A stretch of DNA of 64,000 nucleotides from Rosa chinensis (lineage: Eukaryota; Streptophyta; Magnoliopsida; Rosales; Rosaceae): NCBI RefSeq assembly GCF_002994745.2, contig NC_037093.1, positions 13,713,555 through 13,777,554 on the forward strand, in the 5' to 3' direction. The first letter of the stretch is position 1. Every line of letters starts with the position of its first letter. Positions 45,401 through 56,900 of this stretch are shown here, one piece after another. Below the pieces are notes generated by a model. It made no database searches. It had not been told where the DNA came from and worked only from the letters and a program-made list of their open reading frames with translations. The translations under genes and the position numbers were made by a program.

Positions 45401-47454
45401 AGTAGTGAGTAGAGATTGTGATAATGATCTTGTGCCAACCTTAGTGCTAGTTGCAGGACAAGTTCACCTGACATTTGCAGTGATTTTGTAGTAGTGTCAA
45501 TCTTATATGTTATTGTATGGTCTACTAGTCAAAGTATTCATATCTCACAAATCGTGTAGCCATTTTCAAAAAAAAGGAACAGTTTCCCAGCTACTAGTTG
45601 TTATCACTTGGTCTACTTGTTAATCAATACAATTATGGAAATAGATGTAAACCACGTTACCTATCTGTTTTTGGAGCAAATACATATACGCACTTAAACT
45701 CAGTGGTCTACTTGTTTATCGTAACTGTATTGAAAAAAAAGGTAAATAATTTAATCTTTTGTGTATATCCTGTGGGGCAACAAACGTACCCAATCCCCCA
45801 TTGACATGTAGAGTGATGTCGGCCAAAAGTAATGACCCTACCTACTAATTACTGTCGGTGGTCTACTTGGAAACTGATAGTGATCTTAGAAAAAAGGTAA
45901 ACATCAGAGTTAGGTCTACTTGTAAGCTTAATAGTAAATTGGAAAATAAGTAAACATATATCAATTATGCTTTAGAGGTGGAGTTATCCTATTGTAATAA
46001 GGAAATCAATATACATCATCCCTACATCATATGACATTATGTAAGAGATGATGTAATAGCTAACTTGCATTGATTTATAATTCCAATATAGTAGTCCTAC
46101 TTGTAAAGGGTTTGCCTCTAGGTGTCACAATGAATCTTCATTAACGTTGATCTATATGTCTCTTATAGTTTAGGATTATGGTTTAGGATCATAAAGCACA
46201 AGTATCCTCCTACTTGTAATGGGTTTGCCTCTAGAAGTCACATCTAACGATTCATTATGCTATGGTCCATTATTTTGTTCCTGACGGTTTTAGGATCATC
46301 AAGCAAAAGGAACCTCCTACTTGTAAAGGGTTTCGCCATACAGATTTAGGGTTTTTGGATCATCAAGCACAAGTAACCTCCTACTTGTAAAGGGTTTGCC
46401 CATAGAGATTTAAGGTTTTTGGATCATCAAGTACAAATAACCTCCTACTTGTAAAGGGTTTGCCCATAGAGATTTAGGGTTTTTGGATCATCATGAAGAT
46501 TCATTATGTTGATCAATTTTATAGTCCATTATGGTTTAGGAATATGGTTTAGGATAATGTTGATCAATTACATAGTCCATTATAGGGTAGGATTTAGGGT
46601 TTAGGATCATCAAACACAAATGCATTTTTATGGTTTAGGGTGTAGGGTTTAGGGTTGACACTTGAAGGAAAACCCTAAATTGCCCAAAACCATAAATATC
46701 CACAAAGACCCTAGTCAGACCCTAGTCATCAAACCCATAAATATCCAAAACGCAACCCTTCCTGTTCAAGACGGCAAAACCAAGGCGGCAAAGCATATTG
46801 AAAATTTGAGGGTGCAAACCAAGGCGGCAAAGCATCGAAATTTGAAACCAAGGCGGAAAAACACCTTAAATCCCATCAAAACACCGATATAAATCACACT
46901 CCACCATTCTGCTCTGTTCTCTTCACACAATATAAATTGATTTCCACCCTCCTGCTCTGTTCTCTTCGCACTCCACTCTCTCATATTCTCTTCCATGGCA
47001 AAGGTTTCAGCTAACACTAACTCTCTCTGATCAGTGGCTCGATGGGAACGCCCAGAAACATCAAAACTGTTTTTTAGGAAGTCTGGAGGAAGGATAGAAA
47101 GCATTCATTTTAGTTTAAGGTCAAAGTAAGCTACTATTATTTCTTTATTTTGTTGACTGCTTTCATTTTGTGTCTCTCATAGCTGAGAATCATGTATATT
47201 AATCAACAACAAGAAGATGGTCTACTTGTATTGTTTAGTAGTTGGTATACTCACAATGAAACAAAGTAGTAAAGATTTGGAGGTTCAAATGAAGATGCAC
47301 ACCACCTGTTCGATTAAATGCTCAACTTCAAGATGTGGCTATTGCTTTGATGATTGCTCAACCTATTCGATAAACCTATTCGATAAATGTAATTGTTAAA
47401 AATTTCATGGTTGTTTTGACAGGTATTATTTGTCCTTTCACTGTGGTGTGCAAG
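45401..47454. other. MULE middle, left part: repeats and a possible promoter
   Basis: Non-coding sequence with many copies of GTCTACTTG or CCTACTTGTAAAGGG and a 64-bp tandem array (46311-46502). At 46885-46995 two TATA-like motifs (GATATAAATC and AATATAAATT) and CT-rich sequence precede an ATGGCAAAGG at 46995. This may be the start of the transcript that carries the gene at 47455. Confidence 0.5.
46311..46502. repeat. Tandem repeat, three 64-bp units
   Basis: AACCTCCTACTTGTAAAGGG starts at 46311, 46375 and 46439. Each unit continues through GATTTAGGGTTTTTGGATCA. A partial, more diverged unit lies upstream near 46206. Confidence 0.88.
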
Positions 47455-47871
47455 ATGTCTTCACTGGAAGAAACACCCCCCATTGTGAACTGGGATCAGA
47501 AGAAGCCTAGTTTCAATATTGCAGGTAGCCTTATGGTCCCCGCAATGGATGAAAAGCATAAGCATATCTCTGATGAATATGAGAAGGAACACAACTCAAA
47601 GCCAATACATGCGCACACATGTTCTGCTGTTGAAGAAGGATTTTGCATCCATATCGCCGATGTCACTAAAAGACCATGCGGCACATGCGCACACCTGTAC
47701 AACGTCGGTCCAGACAACAAAAAGAGATGCAGTTGTATCTTATGCCACTGGGAAGAGGAACAAGATGGGAATGCCAATTCACCTCCCTCAGGTTATTGGT
47801 GGTGGCCTAGTGACTCTGAATTCTCTCCAGATATTGATGATTTTCACCAAGCAAGTGTTCTGTGGATGTGA
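47455..47871 (+). CDS. Small cysteine-rich protein of unknown function inside the MULE
   Basis: An open frame of 138 residues from ATG 47455 to TGA 47871. The frame is open upstream to 47407, and a splice-acceptor-like TTTTGACAG at about 47414-47422 suggests that this is the last exon of a longer gene. Seven cysteines (56, 64, 75, 78, 92, 94, 97) and nearby histidines (52, 54, 80, 98) include CGTC and CSCILCH and could bind zinc. The end is acidic and aromatic (GYWWWPSDSEF). I do not recognise the family. It is not a shadow of another gene, and it lies between the transposase and the Ulp1 gene, so it may be an accessory protein of the element or a captured host gene. Confidence 0.5.
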   Translation: MSSLEETPPIVNWDQKKPSFNIAGSLMVPAMDEKHKHISDEYEKEHNSKPIHAHTCSAVEEGFCIHIADVTKRPCGTCAHLYNVGPDNKKRCSCILCHWEEEQDGNANSPPSGYWWWPSDSEFSPDIDDFHQASVLWM

Positions 47872-49184
47872 CTGTAGTCTCCTTAGATTGTTTTTGTAAT
47901 CATTTTAATGTTAGAAGCTGAACTTCCATCATTTTGGCATTTCGTTTAAGCAATTCTAGCTGTATTCGCGTTATAATGTATGTAACTTTTGACCATTAAC
48001 TAGTAACCTCATGATGTAGTTCCCTTTTATTAGGCTTCTCAATGGTGTCTACTTGCTTAATTGTGTTGTAGGGTGAAAATGAGTAACAAAAAAAATTACG
48101 TTCAGAAAACATGCAGTTCTATTTGAAGAAATCAGTTTGCCAGAAAAGTCTATTGGTTTATGTATCTCTACTACTTGCCTATTGAATTCTAGATTGAAAA
48201 TGAGTAATTAGATTGAGAATGAGCAGACCTAATTGTGTAGACCTTTTTGAAGAAATCAGATTTCCAGAAGAGTCTACTGGCTAGAGGAAGAAGGTCTACA
48301 CATTAGGGAAACAATTTAATGCTCGAAAGGTAAACACGTTCAGAAAACATGTATGTCTGTTAGAAGAAATCAGTTTGCCAGAAAAGTCTATGTATCTCCA
48401 CTGCACCGCATCGATTTTCACGTTAACATGCTTTCCTTATGATGTAGTTCCCTTTTATTGGGCTCCTCAATGGTGTCTACTTGCCTAATGGTGTTGTGGA
48501 GTGAAAATGAGTAACCAAAAAAATTACGTTGTTTTGAGTTTCATATGTAGTTCAAGTACTTGTCCGAGCATCTTTGTCTCCCTAATTGTGTAGACCTTTT
48601 CGAAGAAATCAGTTTGCCAGAGGAGTCTACTGGCTTGAGAAAGGAGGTCTACTCATTGGGGAACAATGATATTGCTGGAAAGGTAAACACGTTCAGAAAA
48701 CATGTAGATCTATTTGAAGAAGTTTGAAAAAGTTTTCCTCATATGTAAGTCTACTGGGCCAAGGATTCATGTGTAGAAAACATGTAGGTCTGTTTGTACA
48801 ATGCATATGTAGGTCTACTTGTGAGCTTAATGGTAGATTGGAAAATAAGTAAATGACTTCAATGTTGCACAAGTCTTCCACAAAACCATAAAAACCTGCA
48901 AGTAAACTACATTGCCCATCGAATTGCAAGTACAGTAGGGTGTTACATTCTTAGCCTACAAGTGAACTAAACTAGATCCCAAAAACCTGCAAGTCTTCCA
49001 CAAAACCAAAAAAAACCTGCAAGTAAACTACATTGCCTATCGAATTGCAAGTACAGTAGGGGTGTTACATTCTTAGCCTACAAGTGAACTGAACTACATC
49101 CCAGAAACCTGCAAGTCTTCCACAAAACCACAAAAACCTGCAAGTAAACTACATTCCAAAATCACAAAATCCTGCAACCTTCCC
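47872..49184. other. MULE middle, right part: diverged duplications
   Basis: No gene is seen. Segments around 48050-48170, 48330-48400, 48470-48530 and 48590-48720 are diverged copies of each other. They share GAAAATGAGTAAC.AAAAAAATTACGT, GTTCAGAAAACATG, GAAATCAGTTTGCCAGA and GTCTACTTGCC. The tandem array 48867-49167 follows. Confidence 0.6.
48867..49167. repeat. Tandem repeat, about 2.5 units of 121 bp
   Basis: ACCTGCAAGTAAACTACATT recurs at about 48894, 49015 and 49136. Each unit also holds GCAAGTACAGTAGG.GTGTTACATT and CAAGTCTTCCACAAAACC. The third unit is incomplete. Confidence 0.88.
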
Positions 49185-52100
49185 TCACCTGCTACGACGG
49201 ACATTTGATGCCACACCCCTCTTGGATTGAGCTCTAGTGCGAGATGGTCGGACGATTGGGTTCTTCACGGTCCCTTTCTTCGGTGCTGCTTTAGTTTCCC
49301 TTTGTGCCGTCTTAGGTGTAGAACATATTGGTGGTGGCCGAGTTTTGATGGCTTCCTCGATCCATTTCCAGCACTCATTGAATTTGTTCCTTACCAATTC
49401 AATGGTTAAGTCCATGCGAACCTCTTCTGAGTTAAACTGCAGTGTTATTTGAATAAGTAATGTTAAGCTAAGCTATTACCAACATGTCACATGTCATTCA
49501 GATTCATACCTCATGCAGAAATGACAAACATACCTGATGCCACCACTCAGATCCATAACACTGCATGTGTTTGATCACATACACCCCACAGTCAGAACCG
49601 CCCTCTTGTTTAGGGCATTGAGCCGGCTCGAATACATGGAAGTCAGCAAACTTCTTCACAACATTCTTGACTTTGAACTCCACATGGTGGTAGATAATGT
49701 CTAGTGTTTGCAACTGTACAATTAGGAAAAAATAATGATAAGTACAAGGCTTATAGGGTTTTCAACACAAAAAGATTCAAATGCAAGAATATCATTTACA
49801 GCGGCTTTGCACAGATTCATTCGTCTCCTGTTACATTGTAAGCTATCCCACACTTCTCCTGTCTGATTATCAAGACGCATAACAAGGAGGTACCAATGAT
49901 TGATGTCATGCATTGGTATGAAAATCTGTTGAAAATATGAATGTGAGAATGATGTGCGATCGAGAGAAAAACCAACAATTATTGCTAAACACAAAGAAAA
50001 ACCTTTCCTTTACCTTCTCGCACTCAGGTATGCCATTCTCAGATCTCTTTACACCCAAACCCTTCGAAACTGCCCTTGCCGAATCTCCACACATGTCTCT
50101 GTCATTGTAACTTTTCATCTTCTGACAAAAGTATGTTATGAAGTAACAACATCTATTGCTTGGGAATCGTCCTAGAAATAGATAGTCACTAAAAAAATTG
50201 ATAATATTATCTTCAACCATCCGTTAGGTTTAAGTGACCAAACTGCTTTTCGACTAGTGAAGAAATTTTCACTATCCACAATGGTCTCCTTCTCTTCAGC
50301 TGACACATCATAAACAAACCTGAGCACTCCTTTGTCAACCTCCTCCCGATCTCCCTTGACTTTGAAGTTACCAATCTTCTCTATGTTACTCTTGGTCGTG
50401 GGGTTGGCATCAACTTTCTTCATACTTTTCAGTGGCTGACTACAGATGTTGAGTCAGATAGGCAAATCAAGGAGGTCTTCTTTTTTGGTTGCAAGTCTTC
50501 CCCATGTACCTGTAACACCTACGTGAGATAGAAAGTAGTTGTGTGTTAGTAAACAGAATGGGAAAGTAGATGCATTCATTAACGGTGAATAGAGAAGGGA
50601 TACATTGAAAAGTAACTTTATTAAAACCCACTCATGTCTTATTACAAGGTGCAACAAATGCACTGCACAAACGGAAACACCACAGCAACTATAAAGAAAT
50701 GCAGTGAGTGCATTCCTTTATTGATCAACCACAAAGAAACACAACAATTATAAAGGAATGCACTAAATGCATTCCTTTATTATTGATCAACTAACAAGAA
50801 ACACAACACTTCGTTTCATTCTCCATTCACTACTGCCCACAACTTCATAACTTCATACCTCCTATTGCTCTCCAGCTTTCTTTTTTTGAAACTTTCTTAG
50901 GGCTTACTTTTTCTGCTAAGCCATCAGTTTGAATGTTCTGATTGACATTCACATTTTGTGCAGTCAGAGTGTTCAGCATACTCAAGACTTTGTCCATCTT
51001 TCCCATCATATCATCTCTCAGATTGCACATATTATTTTCCAACCCATTCACTTTAGCAGCCAAGTCAGACATTTCTTTCTTAATCACCCCATATGCTTTG
51101 GCCTGATCTCCACTACCAACACGATCGCCAACCTTTGCCACAAAAACATTTTCATTCAGCAAACCACCTTGCTTGTTCACCCATTTGAGCAGTTTGCCCG
51201 TTTCATGGTCCCCCCAAGCCTCAACTGGGTACAAGGACTTGTCCACAATGGTCTTCCCATGTGAAACACAATCAAAATAGAACAGTTGCAGAAACAGGAC
51301 ACAACCGCTACAATAGGACTGAGAGTCTTTTTTGAAACTGACGATGGCCTCCATCAAACATTTGAATGAGTAATCAGCCCAGTTTAAAGAGCTAATCAGG
51401 CGAGCGTCCTTCAGGGCCAGCAGCCACTTCTTTGGTATCGTCAGTGAGGCAGATGGGCTAAGGATGGTGCTCATTGTGAAATGCACAAACAGGTGCTTAA
51501 ACTTGTTGTCAACTTCTTCTGTATCCTTCAGGTAGTTCTGCACATCCCTTAAATTGATCTTCTTATCCTTCCCACACAAGGAGTTTATTATCGCCATCAA
51601 CTCAGGGTGATCTAAAGTCGACCTCAGACCCAGCATTCTTCAACCCTATTACATTTTCAAAGTCACTTGCATCCATTTCAATCTTCTTTCCGTGCATAGT
51701 TATAGTACATGCATTGGGGTCTACGGAGTCCACAAGGACACACAACAAAGAGTGGTGAATTTTCCTTCCTGACATCTTCAACAACACATCAAATCCAATT
51801 GTTGAACAGGCTACCTTTTTCTCATCGCTAAAGTCTGTAACCAAAGATCTGAAGCGATCTGGAGAGCAACGGGTATCAATCTGAACTAACTCAAGCAACT
51901 CTTCCTCAGAAACTGATGATTGACCGCATCGATCAGTCACTACATTCTGTTCCTTCTCTTCAGCTGGAAGCTCTTTCCATTTTTGAGATATCTCAACTCG
52001 AAACTGAAACATAAGCAATTGGTTAAATTAGTAGCAATCCCAGTTAGTATTACATGTAATTGCAAAACGAGCATGTAATTTCATCCAATACTCACATCAT

Positions 52101-52646
52101 GGTTTAGTTTTGGGGGATTGATTTTTTTGTGTTGAATGTTCATGCACTCAATCTAACAATGTCACATAACTTGAGTCATTCAGTCCAAAATTACCAATTA
52201 GATGGAAATTTGAATTCTTACAGGTAGTTCAAAAAGCTCATGGAACGACCGGAGGCTTTCTTCTTCATGATGAGCTTCTTTCGATCCTTCACCTCTTTGG
52301 CTTCGAGAGGTGAGGCAGACAACTCTAAATCCTCTGCTGCCTTCTCTTTTCGCTACCGCGTATCATTGGAAGGAGGTTTCTCCGCCTCAACCACCGGTTC
52401 ATCGGAAGAAGGTTTTGGTGCCTCAATTACCGCTTCATCGGAAGTAGGTTTCAATTTAGGTACCTCAACCACCTCTTCAGTGCCGTTAATAGAAGCTTTC
52501 TTTGCGAACTCCAAAATTGAAGAATTTTGGTTCGAGACCTCAGAGACCGTCGCCGAAGCCGATACTTTAGAGGCGGCAATTAGAGTACTCTTTCGGCGGC
52601 CTCCATCGGAGATCGTTGTGGAGCTGCTCGGTTTAGGGGCCGCCAT
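49185..52646 (-). pseudogene. Ulp1/SUMO-protease-like gene (peptidase C48) of the MULE, multi-exon, disabled
   Basis: Exons read leftward from ATG 52646. Exon 1 is Ser/Glu-rich with an in-frame TAG at 52355-52353, then RKEKAAEDLELSAS and donor CCT/GTAAG. The region 52008-50845 holds the N-terminal domain common in transposon Ulp1 proteins (SPSASLTIPKKWLLALKDA) with one extra base near 51610, then a coiled-coil-like stretch. 50423-50020 has LKPNGW then VEDNIINFFSDYL with a missing base near 50218. The catalytic exons are about 49924-49803 (INHWYLLV, His; VWDSLQ, Asp) and 49713-49534 (CPKQEGGSDCGVYVIKHM, Cys), joined by good splice sites. A basic C-terminal exon ends at 49185. The triad is intact but the stop and two frameshifts disable the gene. 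The family cleaves SUMO-like modifiers. Confidence 0.8.
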
Positions 52647-53110
52647 TCGAGAACTCTTTTTGTCACCTCCGGTGCCTTCTTTGTGTAGACCTTCGGTGGC
52701 ATGTTTGGTCCGAGTGATTTCGGAGATGGAGAAAGAGAGAGAGGAACGAGAGAAGAATGACGGTTAGGGATGAGGGTTAGGGATTTGAGGGATTTCTTAG
52801 GGATTTCGGAGATGGGGGAAGAGAGTGAGAGGAACCAGAGAAGAGGGATTTCTGATTTAGGGTTTAGGAAGAGGATGTGCAGGGATTTCGGATGTGGAGA
52901 AAGGGAGAGAGAAACCAGAGATGGAGAACAATCGAGTTGTGAGAGCCTCTTGACGGAGAAGACGATGAAAGGAGTGAGTGGGCTCGACAGTTGAGGCGCT
53001 TGGGAAATTCAAATTCTCACAACCGGTGCAACTGGTTGGTACCGGTCACCAAATGGAATCTTTTTTAATGTATAGATGCGTTAACGCACTGAAGGGGATC
53101 CCTTGTTAGA

Positions 53111-53570
53111 TAAGACTTTCGAGTCCACGTGTCGATTCATATACAACTCTACAGATTACCGATTAGATTTTTATCTACACAAATCACTTTTTATCTTTAT
53201 TGAATCTTATTAAATTTTTTGATAGGATATTACATGCCACGTGTCATTTCGTAACTAGTTATATAGATTCATAAAATTTATTTCATAAAATTAAAGATTT
53301 CATAAAATCAAATTTATTCAAAAAAATAAATAAATAAAAGGAACTGTCGGCGGGTTGGAAAAACTCAAATTGAGTTTTGGATCAATTATGCAATCATGCA
53401 ACTTGAAGCTTGAAGTGGGCCAGCTTTGGTGGTTTAAATGGTGGTCTATATTTAGACCAAGAAATGGACTTTAGACCACCATGGAGCATTTTTGTAATCG
53501 ACCCAATTCATGATTGCAGATGGGTTTTGCTCAACCATGGTCTAAAATATGGACTTTGAACCTTCTATTA
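53111..53570. other. AT-rich spacer between the MULE and the Harbinger element
   Basis: No gene is seen. An 11-bp inverted repeat ATGGTGGTCTA / TAGACCACCAT lies at 53438-53448 and 53472-53482, and a related TGGTCTAAAATATGGACTTT follows at about 53538. Confidence 0.5.
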
Positions 53571-54310
53571 GGGCATCTCCAACGGCTGGAGTCATAAGCC
53601 ATTTTGGCTTTGGCTTTTGTGGGGAGCATCTCCAACGGCTGAGCATGTGGAGCCATTTTCGTGATTGAGCCAAAAGCTGAGTCAAAATGACTCAACTTTG
53701 AAGAACGAAAGCCAAAGCTGGGAGGGAAGAGAAACGGTGGGCCCCGGCTGCATGTGCTGCAATTGCAGCTGAAGAAGATGACGCGCCAGAGGGAGAAGAC
53801 AGAAGGGACTCGGGGAAGACGACAAAATAACTGCACAGCAGTGGCTGACGCGCGAGACACGTGCTGGAGATGCAGCCGACACTTGGGGCCCGGCTGTGCA
53901 GAACGGGCGGAAGTCTTCCAACGGTAAGAAATCTAACGGCCCATATTCAACTTCATTAATTCTATTTAAAATGAAAGGCCCAGATTAAATCTTTCTAAAC
54001 ATAAAAAGTTAATATATATATATACTGAATATCCAATCTGACGGTTCAAAAAATTTTATGGATTAAAATCAACGGTTAATAATAAAGTAAATGTGTTTTA
54101 AACCCAAAAAAAAATTGAAAAAATAAAAGAAAATTTTCTAAAAAACCAGAAAAATGTTTTTTGCCCATTGGAACAGTAACTTTAACAAATTCTATAAATA
54201 CCAACCCTCTTCTTCATAATTTTTCACTCCAAAACATCTCCAATCTCCTCCAAACTTCATTCTTTTTCACCATTGTTCTTCATCTAGCTAGCTTTCAATT
54301 TTTTTAGAAG

Positions 54311-55299
54311 ATGCCTAACCCAAGACAAGAGTGTTGGAAGGACGCCGAAGATATAGCCTTGTGCATAGCTGTAGTTACCGTTGGTGAAGACGGCTCTAAG
54401 GGTACTAGTCAAGAGAAAAAAAAATTGTGGGAGCGTATACATGAAGTATACGAGACTTGCAAGCCTGCCGGAGGAGTGGTTAGATTGGGAGGAGGGTGTG
54501 ACGGTCGTTGGAAAAAGATTAGACCGGCATGCACTTGATGGCGTCAAGCTCTTAACAAAGCGGCACTTCTTCGAGGAAGTGGTGATAATGCCACCGACGA
54601 GGTAATCATCCTTATTCTTGACGTTTAATTTTACCGTTATTTTAGCATATTATGTATATTGACTTTCGTATAAATATATATAGTACATGATTAATATCTT
54701 CTTATTTATAGGAATTACAAGCTAAGTCAATATATCACACCTTAGCTAAAGGAGAGGAGTTTACATTTCAACATTGTTGGCCAATATTAAAGGATACAAA
54801 AAAGTTTAGCAATCCTCCAGGCATGAATGTCGGTAGCTCAAGTTTTCCTACCTCTATCAACTTAGAGGACGACAGCAGCCCAAGCTCTTCAAATGTGCAT
54901 GCACGCCACCCAGGTGAAAAAGCTCAGAAGGCTGCTAAGAAAAAATCCAGGCAAGACGAAACAGGTGAACTCTTATTGCAAATGCAAAGGATTGCAGACC
55001 AAGGAGAGCGCGATCTCGAATACAAGCTGCGACTTAAGGAGGAGACTAGATTAGCTGAGCAGCACGCGCATGATGCTCGCACAATGATAGTGGATCCGTC
55101 AATTTTCACACCAAAAAAAAGGAGTTATTGGGAGAGGAAGCAAGCACAGATTATTGAGAGGGAGGAACAAAGCTCTAGTGCTGGTGCATTTCGTCAACCC
55201 TCCTTTTCTCCTGAAGAAAATACACCACATAGTGAAGATGACTCTAACTTGGACCTCTATGTGCCAGTTCAAGAGACTCAATGGATGAGGAGAAATTAG
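54311..55299 (+). pseudogene. Harbinger Myb/SANT-like accessory protein, one nonsense codon
   Basis: Exon 1 (54311-54601) and exon 2 (54712-55299) join in frame across a GT...AG intron (54602-54711). The trihelix/Myb-like part is CWKDAEDIALCIAVVTVGED through GGCDGRWKKIRPACT, then a TGA (54536-54538), then WRQALNKAALL. Exon 2 carries CWPILKDTKKF, a Ser-rich linker, GEKAQKAAKKKSRQDE and a charged coiled coil (QMQRIADQGERDLEYKLRLKEE). This is the NAM-associated/Myb-like protein that PIF/Harbinger elements need for nuclear import and end binding of the transposase. Host-annotated relatives are often mislabelled. The stop is probably a C-to-T change of an arginine codon. Confidence 0.78.
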
Positions 55300-55562
55300 A
55301 AATATTTTATTGGTTGTACTTTTTACTTATGTTTTTCAATTATGAAATAAAATTGTTGCTTTATTTTATAGTTAACAAATAAAACAAAAACTTGTTTTTA
55401 TCTCACTTTTATTCATAACAATAAAACACACTACATTACAAAAGCATAAACACACTAATAATAAAATAAAACCACACAACATTATAAAGCATAAACACAC
55501 AAACAATCAAACCACACAATGGCCACATTGCCAATTATTGAAAGCGTGAAATTACAATCTCT

Positions 55563-56900
55563 TCAACTGCGGTTCCGCTTTGCTTGCAGCTTCATGTTCC
55601 AGAGGTGATTAACCAAATCTCCTTGAAGGACTCTATGCACAATTGGGCATCTAACCCCCTGGTAACGGGTCATGAACTCCTCAAGTTCAGGACGGTTGCG
55701 CTCAACCTCATGATCATCCTCATACCTCTCATATATTTGTGCTTTCCTTGGTCTGGTGGGGATATCATCGAGGTCAATAGACGAATCTTCATCTTCTTCA
55801 CTCTCATCATCGACAATCATGTTGTGCAAAATAATGCATGTCATCATGATGTATTGGAGATCCTCTCTATCCCATCCACTGGCAGGTCCTCTTACTATTG
55901 TAAAACGAGCTTGAAGAATGCCAAAAGCCCTCTCCACGTCTTTTCTGTATGACTCCTGCATCTTTGTAAAATGAGCTTGCTCTGGCATAATTGGATTTCT
56001 AATTGCTTTCACAAAAGATCCCCATTTAGGGTAGATCCCATCGACTAGGTAGTAGCATTGTCCATATTCTCTAGCACCTACATGGTACGAAACTCGAGGA
56101 GCCTCACCTGTGCATATTTCATTGAATAATGGAGACATTCCAAGTACATTAATATCATTAAGGGAACCTGGAAGTCCGAAATAGGCGTGCCAAATCCAAG
56201 CATCGTATGATGCGACCGCCTCCAGAATGATTGTGGGTTTTCCCTTATAACCAGTGAAGTGCCCTTGCCATGAGGTTGGGCAGTTTTTCCACTGCCAATG
56301 CATACAATCGAGACTTCCCACCATTCCGGGGAACCCCCTTTTGCCGGCAACATCAAGCAACCGCTGCAAATCTGCCGGAGTTGGTCGACGAAGGTAATGA
56401 TCGTGGTACACATTCCAGATTGCTCTAGTAAAGTGCGACAAGATCTCCAAAGCTGTAGATTCAGCTACGTCTAGAAACTCATCACACAGGTCGGCCGGAA
56501 GCCCGTAAGCAAGCATCCTCATAGCACAAGTCAGCTTTTGTTCGGTAGACAAACCAATTCTACCGGATGCATCATCAGTTTGCACGAAGTACGGATCGTG
56601 GTTGACGACATCATGCATCATTTGGTCAAACACATGAGGTCGCATTCTGTACCTTCTGCAAAATACATCGCCCTGGAACCTGCACGGCGAAGTGAAGTAT
56701 AGAGCTTTCAGTCGTCGATCCATAGCTTCTCGATCTCTTGCGATGTATTGGCGCCCGGGCTGTGAACCACCCCACTGTGATTCTTCCTCTTGGATCCTCA
56801 AGATATGAGAGGAAGCTGCCTACATCACTAGGGCTTTTTGACGATTTCTTGTAATGGCATCTTCTTCCTCTTGCATTAGCAATTTCCGGAACCTATTCAT
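55563..56900 (-). pseudogene. Harbinger DDE transposase (ALP1-like), early nonsense codon
   Basis: The full frame starts at ATG 56900 (MNRFRKLLMQEEEDA) and meets TAG at codon 27 (56822-56820). It then stays open for over 410 codons to 55563. Numbering from 56801, the DDE_Tnp_4 fold has Asp165 (GSLDCMHWQWKNCP), Asp254 (YLVDGIYPKW; Asp216 in SLNDINVL is also conserved) and Glu290 (RKDVERAFGILQARF). A helix-turn-helix region precedes (GLSTEQKLTCAMRMLAYG). An internal ATG at 56723 (MDRRLKALYF) could make a protein with the whole catalytic domain, so loss of function is not certain. Length and sequence fit ALP1-like proteins. Confidence 0.85.

Larger units (their letters stand above)
42784..53110. 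mobile_element. Large Mutator-like element with FAR1-type transposase and Ulp1 gene
   Basis: Two large converging genes start close to the two ends, which is the usual layout of autonomous MULEs: a MURA/FAR1 transposase on the plus strand and an Ulp1-like cysteine protease on the minus strand. Both termini carry the palindrome-like TGCGTTAAYGCA (42787-42798 and 53077-53088). A candidate target duplication TAAGACTT is seen at 42776-42783 and 53111-53118, with the left copy directly before the palindrome and the right copy 22 nt beyond it, so the exact ends are not settled. MULEs that carry Ulp1 genes are known in plants (Kaonashi-type). A third small gene and repeated non-coding DNA fill the middle. 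Confidence 0.72.

Noticed and set aside
46662..47104. ORFs on both strands before the cysteine-rich gene
   Set aside because: Overlapping frames without domain; the region looks like promoter and leader. They may contain a short upstream exon, but none could be fixed.
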